From: Sialis fuliginosa
Taxonomy: Eukaryota; Arthropoda; Insecta; Megaloptera; Sialidae
Length of the DNA: 64,000 bases
Direction: 5' to 3'
Assembly (NCBI GenBank): GCA_961205875.1
Contig: OY540816.1
Span: forward strand, 7,202,701 to 7,266,700
Shown: in pieces, positions 1-39,678 of the stretch
Layout: each line of letters begins with the position of its first letter
Numbering within the stretch: position 1 is the first letter of the stretch
Translations under genes and position numbers: made by a program
The notes under the pieces: generated by a model
The model's database searches: none
Told to the model about the DNA's origin: nothing
Seen by the model: only the letters and a program-made list of their open reading frames with translations

Positions 1-80
1 AACATTAATAGATGAATAGATCACAATAGACATTTGAAATTTTAGAAAATTATGCAAATTGGAATTGGTGTGTTTACTTA

Positions 81-29107
<29,027 letters not shown>

Positions 29108-29717
29108 TTTGAACTTAAAAATAAAAACTTAACAAAATTATTTATTTTTTAAAAGCCCGAAAACTACTTAATTGTTGTATCATTCATTACGAAGATACAT
29201 TATCAAATAATCATGAAATCAAATGTGTTATTGTCTTATGTATCTTCCAGTAACGAAATCATTTTTCATATTTTATCTGAGCAAACAGATAACAATATAA
29301 CAATGTACACTCATACACTCATACCATGAAATATATTAGATAGGAATTTTATTAATACGTATAAAGTAATATTAATTATGTAAAATCATAATTTTGCGTA
29401 TTTTATCTTTAAATCAGATATTATTTGCTCTTTATACTCGTGAATTGTAAAAATGACCAAAATCTACATTCTACATATTATATCGCTCTGGAATTTTGAA
29501 CTGTATTATATCCAATTATTAATTTATTTTTTATCAATTTAATTTAAATTAATTAATCTACTAAATAATTTCTTCTGAATTATAAATTTATTTTAAAAAT
29601 GTTACATTAAATCGGTAATATATGTACAAAGCCGTAAGCCTCAAAAATGAAAATAGGTATTTTCTATATTAATTTTATTAATGTTATTAATGTAAGTTAA
29701 ATGACGTAATTAATATA
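29108..29717. other. Upstream of the transporter gene; no recognisable promoter
   Basis: AT-rich sequence that must hold the transporter's 5' UTR or promoter unless a further upstream exon exists. I could not identify a TATA box, initiator or CpG-rich segment with any confidence. Confidence 0.4.
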
Positions 29718-30564
29718 CAGGGTGAGTCATTTTAATCAACACAGTCAAATATCTCGAAAAGTAAGCGAAATTGAGAAAAACGTTTCAAACAAAAGTTGCT
29801 TGGTTGCAAGAGGGCCAAGCAATGGTGACCTTGCAGTTGACCTTCAAACCATTTTCAAGGTCAAATCAAGGTCAACTTTGATTCTTTAAATGGAAACCTA
29901 TATTTTTTATTGCATATTCGTATTTTACGTGAAAAAATGAGTATCTTTAGTAGAAAAATTTTTTCTTAAAAATGCTTTCTTCTTTTGGTGGAGAACGCTG
30001 TAAGATTTATCAACGAACTCAAATATCTGAAAAAAAGTTACACCTAATAGCTCAAACTACTTTTAGCATTACCCAGAAACAACGGCGTGGATGTAGTAGT
30101 TGTATGTTTCTTTTGGGGTGCTTTTTTAATATAAGAGGCAAGAGGACTCACATTAAAAAAGCATCCCAAAGAAAACATACAACGACTACGTCCACGCCGT
30201 TGTTTCTGGGTAATGCTAAAAGTAGTTTTAGCTGTTAGGTGCAACTTTTTTTCAGATATTTGAGTTCGTTGAAAAATTTTACAGCGCCCTCCACCAAGAG
30301 AAGAAAGCATTTTTAAGAAAAAATTTTCCTACTAAGGATACTCATTTTTTCACGTAAAATACGAATATGTAATAAAAAATATAGGTTTTTATTTAAAGAA
30401 TCAAAGTTGACCTTGATTTGACCTTGAAAATGGTTTGAAGGTCAACCGCAAGGTCACCATTGTTTGGCCCCTTTGCAACCAAGCAACTTTTGTTTGAAAC
30501 GTTTTTCTCAATTTCGCTTACTTTTCGAGATATTTGACTGCGTTGATTAAAATAACTCACCCTG
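29718..30564. mobile_element. 847-bp near-perfect palindromic transposon, TA-flanked
   Basis: Starts CAGGGTGAGTCATTTTAATC and ends with its inverse, each next to TA. The arms of about 410 bases pair almost throughout, with a loop of roughly 25 bases near 30141. The two overlapping open frames inside are mirror images of one sequence, not genes. Confidence 0.9.
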
Positions 30565-31590
30565 TATAAAAGATCCTAAAGTATTCAAATAATAAAAGAT
30601 ACCCAAATAATCATTTGGGCTCTTATCGTTTTTGTCCTTTTTATTTATTTATTCTTTTGAACAACTTAAGTTTTAATTTATGGCCCAGCTAGAGACAATG
30701 ATAGGACAAAATTATTTCTTTTTATATAAAAATAGAAATAAATATTTTTTGTTATCCTATAAAACACAATTTTTTAGGGTTAGGACACTATCGATATACA
30801 TTAGGGTGGTCCTTATATGGGGTTAGAACGAATTTTGATCGGACCGCCCCCAAATCAACTCCAAATAATTCAAAAAAAATGTGGAAAAAATTTCAGCCCT
30901 CTATCGTAAAAAATGGCCATTACCAGAGGGGATGATTTTACCATTTAAAATACACGTGTTTTTGCGTACTAGAGTGTCTTAAACTCTTTCTAAAAATCTA
31001 GAATACTCATGAAAGCATTCCTGGTACTCATACTAATATACATATTATGTATTATTATGTATGTTATTTACATTAATTACAATTAACGAGCGGAACTCCG
31101 GGCACAGTTAGTTAACAATAAGTATATTATTTATGAAAATATTTATGAAATATGAACCAACATATTTCCAAAATGTTTTTTTTAATAAAATTTCATCCAC
31201 AATTGTTTTTTTTTCTGGAAAGTGGATATTTCCCCCTTAAAAAATCCTTTCGATGAGAAATGTCTAAATTCAACACTTAAAAGTGGCCCCCAAATTTAAA
31301 TTTTCCTGGAGCCCCATGCTAATTTACGCAACGTGTTTCTGAAGTGTTATTATCAGAATCAAAACCTGAAAGAAATTATTTTTGGTTCGACGACCCTCTG
31401 ATTTTAAATCGTCATAATTTTGTTTATATTTAAAAGGTTAATGAACTTTTATATTTATATTTGTATTCTAAATTTAAGATTTATTTGTTCTGTGGCATGT
31501 ATTTACTTAATATTTAATTATTTGATTATTCCAAATTTAAATAATGACAGTCTACATAATATAGTCATACATAATAATATTATGATATAT
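30565..31590. other. Intergenic, no gene
   Basis: AT-rich. A repeat-like segment begins near 30805 (attagggtggtcc) and runs towards 31400, but no second end was found. No coding signal. Confidence 0.4.
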
Positions 31591-31879
31591 TAGAGGCGCC
31601 GAAATGTTAAAAATTTGAGGGGGCCCAATTTTTTTTGACTCCCTTCTCCCTTATATAAGACAAAATAATAATATCGTGTACCCCCCCCCCCTCAATAAAG
31701 TTGACGTGAGATGCTTTTTTTCATAAACAATTTTTTTCGATTAAGTAAAAAAATTAAATATAATTTATAAAAATGTATCTGTGAGATAAAATCATAATAA
31801 ATTCTTATTATAAAAATTATTTTTAATATAATATAAATGAATCTAAATATAAAGTAAAATATAATAGAAAAAATTCATG

Positions 31880-32400
31880 ACTGGCCGAATGCATTCAGGA
31901 TGATTCACGACTGGCGTGCCAAACTTTAACAATAAATTGAGAAAAAAAATTTAAGTAAAAAAAAAACTTTATATGAACATGTGCCCGGAAACCGTGTGCT
32001 ACAGTCTTCTAAATATTTTGCCCCAAATTAGTTTTTATTTAATATCTTGAGAATGCATTGTGATACAGTTATAAACTTTGATACAGGGTTTAGTATTTTA
32101 TCGACGGGCCGACTAGCCCCATACAGTCCTGGTCTAAATTATTATTGGTTGATACTGAAAATCGATTACATTTATTAATACTAAACCGATTATGGAATTT
32201 CATAACTGCATTACAATAGGTTCTCAAGATATTAAATAAAAACTAATTTTCAAAAAATCTTCGGAGTGCTATGTAGCTCTTTTATGAAAAAATTTCGGAC
32301 ACATGTTAATATAGAGTTTTTTGCTTAAAATATTTTTCTCAATTAACTGTTAAAGTTTGGCACGACAGTACTGAATCAACTGTATTGTAGGTTCTAGTTT
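31880..32400. mobile_element. Inverted-repeat element, partner fragment at 52900
   Basis: Left and right halves are inverted copies (tggcgtgccaaactttaac versus gttaaagtttggcacgaca). The right half reappears, diverged, at about 52900-53110. No open frame. Confidence 0.6.
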
Positions 32401-32411
32401 TATTATAATCA

Positions 32412-32704
32412 TAGAGATTGGAAAAATAGTTGTAATTTTCAATGAAATAATTACTAGTTGAATTTTTTTTTTCGGAAAATAGTTGGTAAATAGTTTTTTT
32501 TTACGATTTAATAATAATTAGTGCAAACGAAGCAGTAAAAAGTGTGGCAAATAGTTTTAAAATAGTTGGAAAGGTAGTTGCAAATAGTTGATTTCAAATT
32601 GTGTTCAATCAAACCAGTTTTCTGAAAACGGTGGAGATATGTAATAAAAATTACAATAAATGCATTTTTACGCAATAGTTGAAAAACTATTTTTCCAATC
32701 TCTA
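32412..32704. mobile_element. hAT-type element TAGAGATTGGAAAAATAG, copy 1
   Basis: Inverted ends TAGAGATTGGAAAAATAG; same family as 54030-54299 and 60956-61238. Target duplication no longer clear in this copy. Confidence 0.8.
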
Positions 32705-32713
32705 ATAATTATT

Positions 32714-32769
32714 GTATGCCTTCTGCCTGTGTAGTTGATTATATAATCAACTACACAGGCAGAATGCAT
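32714..32769. repeat. Near-perfect 56-bp palindrome
   Basis: Centre at tatata near 32742; arms read gcctgtgtagttgatta and its inverse. There is one mismatch near the outer ends. It may be a small fold-back insertion. Confidence 0.85.
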
Positions 32770-33226
32770 ACATTTATTGGGGGGGCTCAGTCTCCCCGAT
32801 GGTAATATCGAGGGGGCTTGAGCCCCTCAAGCCCCATGTAGTCGGTGCCCCTGTATATTGTATAGGAGAGCAGAAAAAAAACTCAACACAGTTTTTCTGA
32901 ATATAAAATGGTGTTAAGTTCTAACGGCTCACTTAACACACGTATCTTACTATTAGTAAACTACATAATATTTGGATGTTCAACCAAAATTAATAAATTT
33001 AAATCAAACAGACCTGACCAAATATCGTAAAGTGCGCCAACTTTGTGCCACTTTTTGAGGTGTTTTAAGCATATCTTTTTATTGAGATAGTACTGTATAC
33101 AATTTACAAATAGTAAATTTTTACGAATTAATAATAATATTTTGAAATTTAAATTGCCCACGAGGTTTATAAATAAAGCTTATATCATTTCAGTCTCGTA
33201 TCGTCAAAATTTTTTATGGTCTCGTC

Positions 33227-33518
33227 TAGGGTCACCAGGTCTCCGGTTTTGACCCGGAGTCTCAGGGTTTGCATACTGAATCTCTGGGCTCCGGGTTTGG
33301 GTACAATTTCTCCGGGTTTGGCAAAAAATGACGACAACTAAAAAAAAAAAAAGTCGTCAAAAATAGAGCAGGGGACATAACAGTGCAGATTTTGGTAACA
33401 AATTTTATGAAAATAACAATAAAAATAATACAATAAAAATAAAATAGATAAGATAAAATAAAAAATGGGTCTTCATTTACATCTCAGGGTTTACCAAAAC
33501 TAAAATCTGGTCACCCTA
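33227..33518. mobile_element. hAT-type element TAGGGTCACCAG
   Basis: Perfect 8-bp flanks GTCTCGTC; inverted ends TAGGGTCACCAG. It sits inside another repeat made of ctcgtctc motifs (about 33190-33650). Confidence 0.9.
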
Positions 33519-33698
33519 GTCTCGTCTCGGTTTCATCTGATCCGAATTTAACCAATCTCGTCTCGTTCAAATTTAAGACATTCTCGTCTCATTTCGAAAC
33601 CGAGACCGAGATGAGACCATGAAATATCTCGTCTCATTTCCATAAAAATCCCGATTACAAACATTTTCAAGATTCCTATACGATAATAAATTAATATA

Positions 33699-34195
33699 CA
33701 GGGTGAGTCGGGAGGAATCTGTAATACTCCAGGAATGTATTGTACACGTGAAAATAATAACAAAAAACCCAAATTTTGTTATCCGATTTTCATTTGTTTT
33801 TAAGTTATAGCGTAATTAAGAATTAAAAAAATTTCAGTAATTATTGAAGTACTAATAATGGATAAAGTAGTATGCTATGTTCCAGGCTCGAAAACATTTG
33901 ATACATTTGATCATTTTTGTATTGTCAAACTGATTTAAGTACGTAACCTAACCTAACCTGATTTAAGTACGGTTATTTCTTGAGTTTGTACAATTAAAGA
34001 GTTACAAAATGCCACACATTTATTCAAATGTAGAATATGCAAATATGGTGTTATGTACGAAATTTCTTTAATTTTTAATTACGCTATAACTTAAAAACAA
34101 ATGAAAATCGGATAATAAAATTTGGGGTTTTTGTTATTATTTTCACGTGTACAATACATTCCTGGAGTATTACAGATTCCTCCCGACTCACCCTG
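33699..34195. mobile_element. Palindromic transposon CAGGGTGAGTCGGGAGG
   Basis: Left end follows TA; the right end is the inverse (cctcccgactcaccctg) with a mutated TA. Arms pair over about 170 bases (shared caggaatgtattgtacacg). No gene. It ends 99 bases before the tRNA. Confidence 0.85.
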
Positions 34196-34294
34196 TTATA
34201 ATTCAAATAGGTAATCACTTAATGGAGAATGTATTATTTTTGTCAATTAATAATGCACAAAATCTGTTTACACGATTTGATTATCTAACCATCG

Positions 34295-34367
34295 GTTTCC
34301 GTGGTGTAGCGGTTATCACATCTGCCTAACACGCAGAAGGTCCCCGGTTCGATCCCGGGCGGAAACA
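34295..34367 (+). tRNA. tRNA-Val: tRNA-Val (anticodon AAC)
   Basis: A 73-base cloverleaf. The acceptor stem GTTTCCG pairs with CGGAAAC, followed by discriminator A. The anticodon stem TCTGC/GCAGA encloses CTAACAC, giving anticodon AAC at 34328-34330, which decodes valine GUU and GUC. The T-arm CCCGG-TTCGATC-CCGGG is intact. Internal promoter boxes are TGGTGTAGCGG (A, 34302-34312) and GGTTCGATCCC (B, 34346-34356). No intron. All stems and invariant bases look functional. Confidence 0.96.
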
Positions 34368-34371
34368 TAAG

Positions 34372-34380
34372 TTTTTTTTT
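34372..34380 (+). terminator. Pol III oligo-T terminator of tRNA-Val
   Basis: A run of nine T starts five bases after the tRNA discriminator base, the normal place and length for RNA polymerase III termination. Confidence 0.9.
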
Positions 34381-34644
34381 AAATAACACTACAAAAAACA
34401 CTTTCATGTTCAAGGGGAATTTGTATATTTTTAAGCTCGTTATTTTATGCAGCAGTGAGTACAGAGCCGGCCTTACCAAGTCTGGCGCCCTGGGTGAGAT
34501 TTATTTTTCCACCCTCCCCTCCCCCTAAAAAATGTTTTAAAACCTGCATCTGTGATGAATACAATTTATTATAATTTTATTCATTCTGGTGTTTCCTGGG
34601 TGTTTGAAAATGTAATTTTACACGATTTTCTCAGTAACTATATA

Positions 34645-35515
34645 CAGGATGGGGCATTTAAAGTGTTACAGATTATTATCTCATAGCCATCGCATATTTG
34701 AAAAAAATGTTTCAACCAAAAAATGTTTGGTTGTGAGGGGGTAATCGAATAACAATATTTATTTGCTGTTTTAACGTGGCCTTCGAGGATATTTAAAGGT
34801 CAACATCATTTTTTTAAATAGGAACCTATAATTTTTATTTATTAATATTATTCTACGTGAAAAAACATTAATCTTTTATTGAAAACTTTTATTTGAACAG
34901 CCTAAGCTTTCCAAGGTATTTAACAAAATAATTCGAGATTTTGAATTTTCAAGAATTTTTTACTCAGAAACCATAAACTTTAGAAAGAAAGTACAAGATA
35001 CAAAAAATGTTTATTTTGGTCTAAAGAAACTTGGAGAATTATTCTAGATTTTTTTTAACATTTCGTACTTTTTTTTGTTTTTGCTAAAATAAAATAAATA
35101 GAAAAAGTTTTTAAATTTTTTTAAATAATTCTCCACGCTTTATTAGACCAAAATAAATATTTTGTGTATCTTGTACTTTTTTTCTAAAGTTTGTTTTCTG
35201 AGTAAAAAATTCATGAAAGTTCAAAATCTCGAATTATTTTGTAAGATACCTTGGAAAGCTTGGGTTGTTCAGAAAAAAGTTTTCAATGAAAGATTCGTGT
35301 TTTTTCACGTAGAATAAGATTACTAAATAAAAATTGTAGGTTCCTATTTAAAAAAATGATGTTGACCTTCAAATATCCTTGAAGTCCACGTTAAAATAGC
35401 AAATAAATATTACTATTACCCCCTTACAACCAAACATTTTTTGGTTGAAATATTTTTTTCAAATATGCGATGGTTCTGAGATAATCAATTATAACACTTT
35501 AAATGCCCCACCCTG
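34645..35515. mobile_element. 871-bp palindromic transposon CAGGATGGGGCATTTAAAG
   Basis: TA on both sides; inverted ends; arms pair over several hundred bases (cctaagctttccaaggtat versus ataccttggaaagcttggg). Fragments of the family are at 21860-21985 and 54731-54802. Confidence 0.88.
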
Positions 35516-35805
35516 TATACTGAACGAATTTTATTCCAGTTTTCACTAATAGATAGATTAGGTTTAGGTGTATAATTTATGGATATATTGTGTAAATTCG
35601 AAAAAAAAAACAAATCGCAGTGAACCGCGTGTTGTGGACATGTTTGGTGGGCATAATGAATATTTTAGGTCACTATGATTTTGTTGATATTAACCTAGGT
35701 AACACCGGGTCCAATGTGCTAGTACTAAATAAAATGAACAAAAGTAACTTACCTACAATGTAAAATTCAATTCAATAAAAAATCAACTAATTTATAGCAA
35801 TTTTA

Positions 35806-36563
35806 AGGTTCCGTAGAAAACTAGGAACCCTCATAGTTTCGCTATGTACGTCCGATTAAGATGAAATTTGGTATACGGACGAAGACTGATAACCCAAAAA
35901 TAGAAATGATAAAATTTTTGAAAAATAAAATTTTTTGGACCCCCTTTCCATGGACTGAAAAGTATATTTAAAAAAAAAATTCACTTAATCCATTAAGTAG
36001 GATGTCTTAAATAATATATAAGTCTCCTAAAATGCAATAAAAAATGTTTTATGATTTTTTTATTTCAACCCTTCAGTCACGATATATTTGCGTTCAAAGT
36101 CTATTCTCTATCAATATAAAAAATCTGAAAAAATTCTAGAATGTAGCTTTTAATTAGTACTTTCACCAAAAATTTTAACAAACACTATCAAACATTTTTT
36201 GGACCCCTCTCCCATAGACTGAAAAGTAAACTCAAATTTTTTTTCACTTACCCCATTGAGTGGGGTGTCATTAAACAGGTCTCCTAAAATGCAATAAAAA
36301 TGTTAAATGACCTTTTGATTTTCACGCTTAGGTCAGGATATATTTGCATTTAAATATCGTTATCAGAGCGTCCTCCCCTCTAATTTCTAAACTATGAATT
36401 CAAAAATTCTGAAAAAAATTCAGAATGTATCTTTTAATTAGTATTTTCACTGAAAATTATAACGAACACTGTAGCTGGAATAGTTTATAAAAAAAATTGA
36501 AATAACTCTTTTTTTATAAATCGTAATGACTACGGAACCCTATCACGCACTTGGCCGTGTTAT
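35806..36563. mobile_element. Interspersed repeat with tandem units, diverged copy
   Basis: Same family as 8272, 23692 and 57989. It begins ggttccgtagaaaactagg and ends cgcacttggccgtgttat, with two internal landmarks (cgatatatttgc and ggatatatttgc). Confidence 0.78.
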
Positions 36564-36821
36564 CAAGTTATATAATATCAGTCAAAGAATACCACTATCG
36601 TCAACTACAGTTTAAAAAACTAGTTCATTATTATATCGACAGTAATTTTTTTATAGGTATAAACATAAACTTATTCATAATAATTAAATAATAAAAGTTG
36701 ATAACTACATACATACATCCAGTGTCGGACTCAACAAGTAAATAGTTATTTGTGTATCTAGGGTGTAAAATGATAGTTTTTCGCATGAGTGTGAAAAACG
36801 CATTTTACACCCGAGGTGCAC

Positions 36822-37440
36822 ACAATATTTTTTCTACAACCCTATTGATTATATAATATTAACAATAATATAACATAATAATTAATTTATATACTTTGTA
36901 TTTTGCTACATTAATATTAAAATTCAACTCTAGTAAGCTTAGGATAAATTTTTTTACAATTCTATTTTCATTCAAATGAGTTTCATAATTTGTTATTCTA
37001 TAATATAAGATGGTTAAGTTGTGATACTGAGAAAGAACATAAATGTGCACCACCAGAGATATTATATAAGCTGCAAATTCTGTAATTTTAAATTTACTAT
37101 CTGCACAATCTAAATTGATATATGAAAATTATACATAATACCATATGAATTGTGCCAAGAAAAAAACCTTAAGGTATTGTTTATATTTTATTTAATTTTA
37201 TTAATAATTTTGTTTATTACAATAATAAATATAGTACTTAAATTTTAGTATTACAATAGTATTTATAAAATTCATTAATAGTAAAAAAATGTAAAAATGT
37301 ATGTGTTACTATGGAAACACATTTGCGCACGCCGTGCGTAAAAAAACTTTTTACGCACGGCGAGCGTAAAAGTACTACTTTACACACTGAAATGTCAATG
37401 AAAAAGCCTACTTTTTTACACGGTTGTAGAAAAATATTAT
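36822..37440. mobile_element. Candidate inverted-repeat element with a GC-rich hairpin
   Basis: Ends aatattttttctacaacc and ggttgtagaaaaatatt are inverted copies. A strong hairpin near 37328-37364 (cgccgtgcgtaaaa / ttttacgcacggcg) lies inside. No target duplication identified. Confidence 0.5.
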
Positions 37441-37524
37441 TATAGTTTACAACAAATCATTGTTCGCTATAATTGATTTTTTAAAATAAATAATATCCAC
37501 TTATTACGCCCACTACATTAATCT

Positions 37525-37836
37525 CCGGTATTATAAATGAAATAATAAAATTTGCTAGCTAGCAAGCACTTTCAAATGGGGAGTATCTATGAATTAGCTG
37601 TGGAATTTAGAGCAGTAATACTTCAACTTATTGTAACACAGTTGACAACTCTGACCGTGTAAAATAATTTTCATAATATCGCCACTGTTTTAATACCGTT
37701 GGTGTTTATTTAAATTGTATTATATTAAATTGTCAAACATTTCATGAAACTTAAGGAAAACTGTCAGATAGGTTTGAAACCTCATTTGGAAGTGCTTGCT
37801 AGCTAGCAAATTTTACTAGCTCGTTTATTATACCGG
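37525..37836. mobile_element. Miniature element CCGGTATTATAAA with about 10-bp flanking repeat
   Basis: Inverted ends CCGGTATTATAAA, then inverted aaatttgctagctagcaagc. Flanks acattaatct and acattaggct agree at 8 of 10 positions, a length that fits a Mutator-type insertion. A related piece starts at 44310. Confidence 0.7.
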
Positions 37837-37923
37837 ACATTAGGCTTTTAATTTACCGTTGTTTTCTTTAAAATATTGTTCTATTTATGTGACTTAACTA
37901 TTAATTTTGATACTTAAAACTTT

Positions 37924-38745
37924 TTAGGGTTCCGAAGAAACCAATAGGGTTTCTTCACTTTATCCGTCCGTCCATCACTCAAAGCAAAATACAATAGCTC
38001 GTAAACTATAAAAGCTAGAAACTTGAAATTTTTACTGAACATGTAAAATGACGCCCTCTAGTAAGAGATGTACTAATATATTGAAAAAGTAATTTTCAGA
38101 GGGGGGGGGGGGCACTAAGGAGCTAAAGGTATAGGTAAAAATATTTTTTATACCAAGGCATGTGGCACGTTAAAATGTATAACCAAACAAGCGGAATTTG
38201 GCCATATTACTATTTTTTTTCTTAATCAAAAATGGTGTCTGCTGGGGACTTTAAAACAAATTAAAAAAAAAAAAATTGTATACCACCAAATTGTTGACCT
38301 GGAGAAATTAAAATGAAGCACACGGTTTATATTAATACAATATATGTATTTTTAGGGTTCTTCAAATTCAAGTGTGACCCTATTTTTTATTTATTTTTTC
38401 TAATTCAAAAATGGTGCCTGTAGGGAGCTAAAAGCAGTATTTCATTTTGTCCCCCCCCCCCACTAACTTTGTAACTACTGGCTCAAAAAATCTGAAAAAA
38501 ATTTGATAGCGAGGCTTTGGTGGGACTACCAACGACAAATACTAAAGTCAACAATATAATTTTAAATTTTGGAATAATAGGAAGGAGCGCCATAGAATTT
38601 TTTATTTTGATATCTAAGCAAGTGGGGTGTCAAAATGTAGATCTCAATTAGTAAAACTTGACACTTTTTTATGTTTTTTTCTGACTCAAAAATGCATCTG
38701 TAAGTGGCTCCAAATAGTCCACGTAGTACGTACTTCGGAACCCTT
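37924..38745. mobile_element. Element with TTAGGGTTCCGAAG ends
   Basis: Left TTAGGGTTCCGAAG and right CTTCGGAACCCTTA are inverted. It contains G and C homopolymers (38101-38112, about 38451-38460). The left end recurs at about 55434-55570. No gene. Confidence 0.65.
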
Positions 38746-38837
38746 ATGGCATATACTTGTGAATTATTTTTACAATACAAAGTATTTTTATGAATAAATA
38801 ACATCATTTTGTTATTAGTACTTTCAATACTTGAAAC

Positions 38838-39011
38838 CAGGGCTTTTTTTTGTAATGTAACGCGGTGGAACGGCGTTCCGGCACCTTTTTTCGTGGCAGA
38901 AGAAAAGCTGCTTTAAATTTTATTTAAATAATATTTGAATATAATTTTCTTTAATAAAGAACTTGACAAGAAGTGAGTTCTGGCACCTTTATGTTTAAAA
39001 AAAAAGCTCTA
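38838..39011. mobile_element. Short hAT-type element with perfect 8-bp target duplication
   Basis: CTTGAAAC on both sides; ends CAGGGCTTTTTTTT and, inverted, TAGAGCTTTTTTTTT. A cggcgttccggcacc core lies near the left end. Confidence 0.82.
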
Positions 39012-39678
39012 CTTGAAACCATATAGATATTTTGTTGTTGGTTAAATAGATACTTGTTTTTATTTTCAGATTTACACTGATTGAATATTGAATACTTGCT
39101 TTGTACTCCTACATTCAAATTAACTAAATATTTATAAGAAAAAGAGAAACTAATAACGTAAAACTATGTCTATTGTCACTTTTTCACTATTTATTCAAGA
39201 TACAAAATCGTAAATATCTCCGCTCCAATGCGAAATAAGGAATAGATTTTTCCTCTTAATCTTCTACACCCCCACCGGATCGATTGAGGCAATTACAACT
39301 CTTTATCTGTAACAGAGGAGAAATATTGTAGGTCAGCTATACTCGTGCGTACAAAATCTATCAAAAATAACTTTTTTTATATTAATGTAATAACACGAAT
39401 TTAGGAGTTGGAAAGAGGGGGGGGGGGGTGGGGGGTAAAAAGCTTTATATTATAAATGGGATTGTGTAAGTACTTGCTGAAATAAGGGAAAAACACCTTG
39501 GCTCCCCTTTTCTTGAACCGAGAGATATTCAAGACATGCCGATGAACAGGATTCTATCCTTCGCGGAAACAACGGACCTATTCAAAGAGTGAAGTCTAAG
39601 TAACCTCAAGGGGGCACAATGAGCCCTAGCGGCCTAAGTGCAGGAGTCTTGCTCCCCCCCCCCCCCCCCCCTTAAGGC

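Noticed and set aside
29972-30310. Two overlapping 88-codon open frames with almost the same protein
   Set aside because: They are mirror images across the palindrome 29718-30564, not independent genes.
34285-34479. Minus-strand open frame over the tRNA (PPGIEPGTFCVLGRCDN)
   Set aside because: Antisense translation of the tRNA-Val gene, a common false protein prediction.
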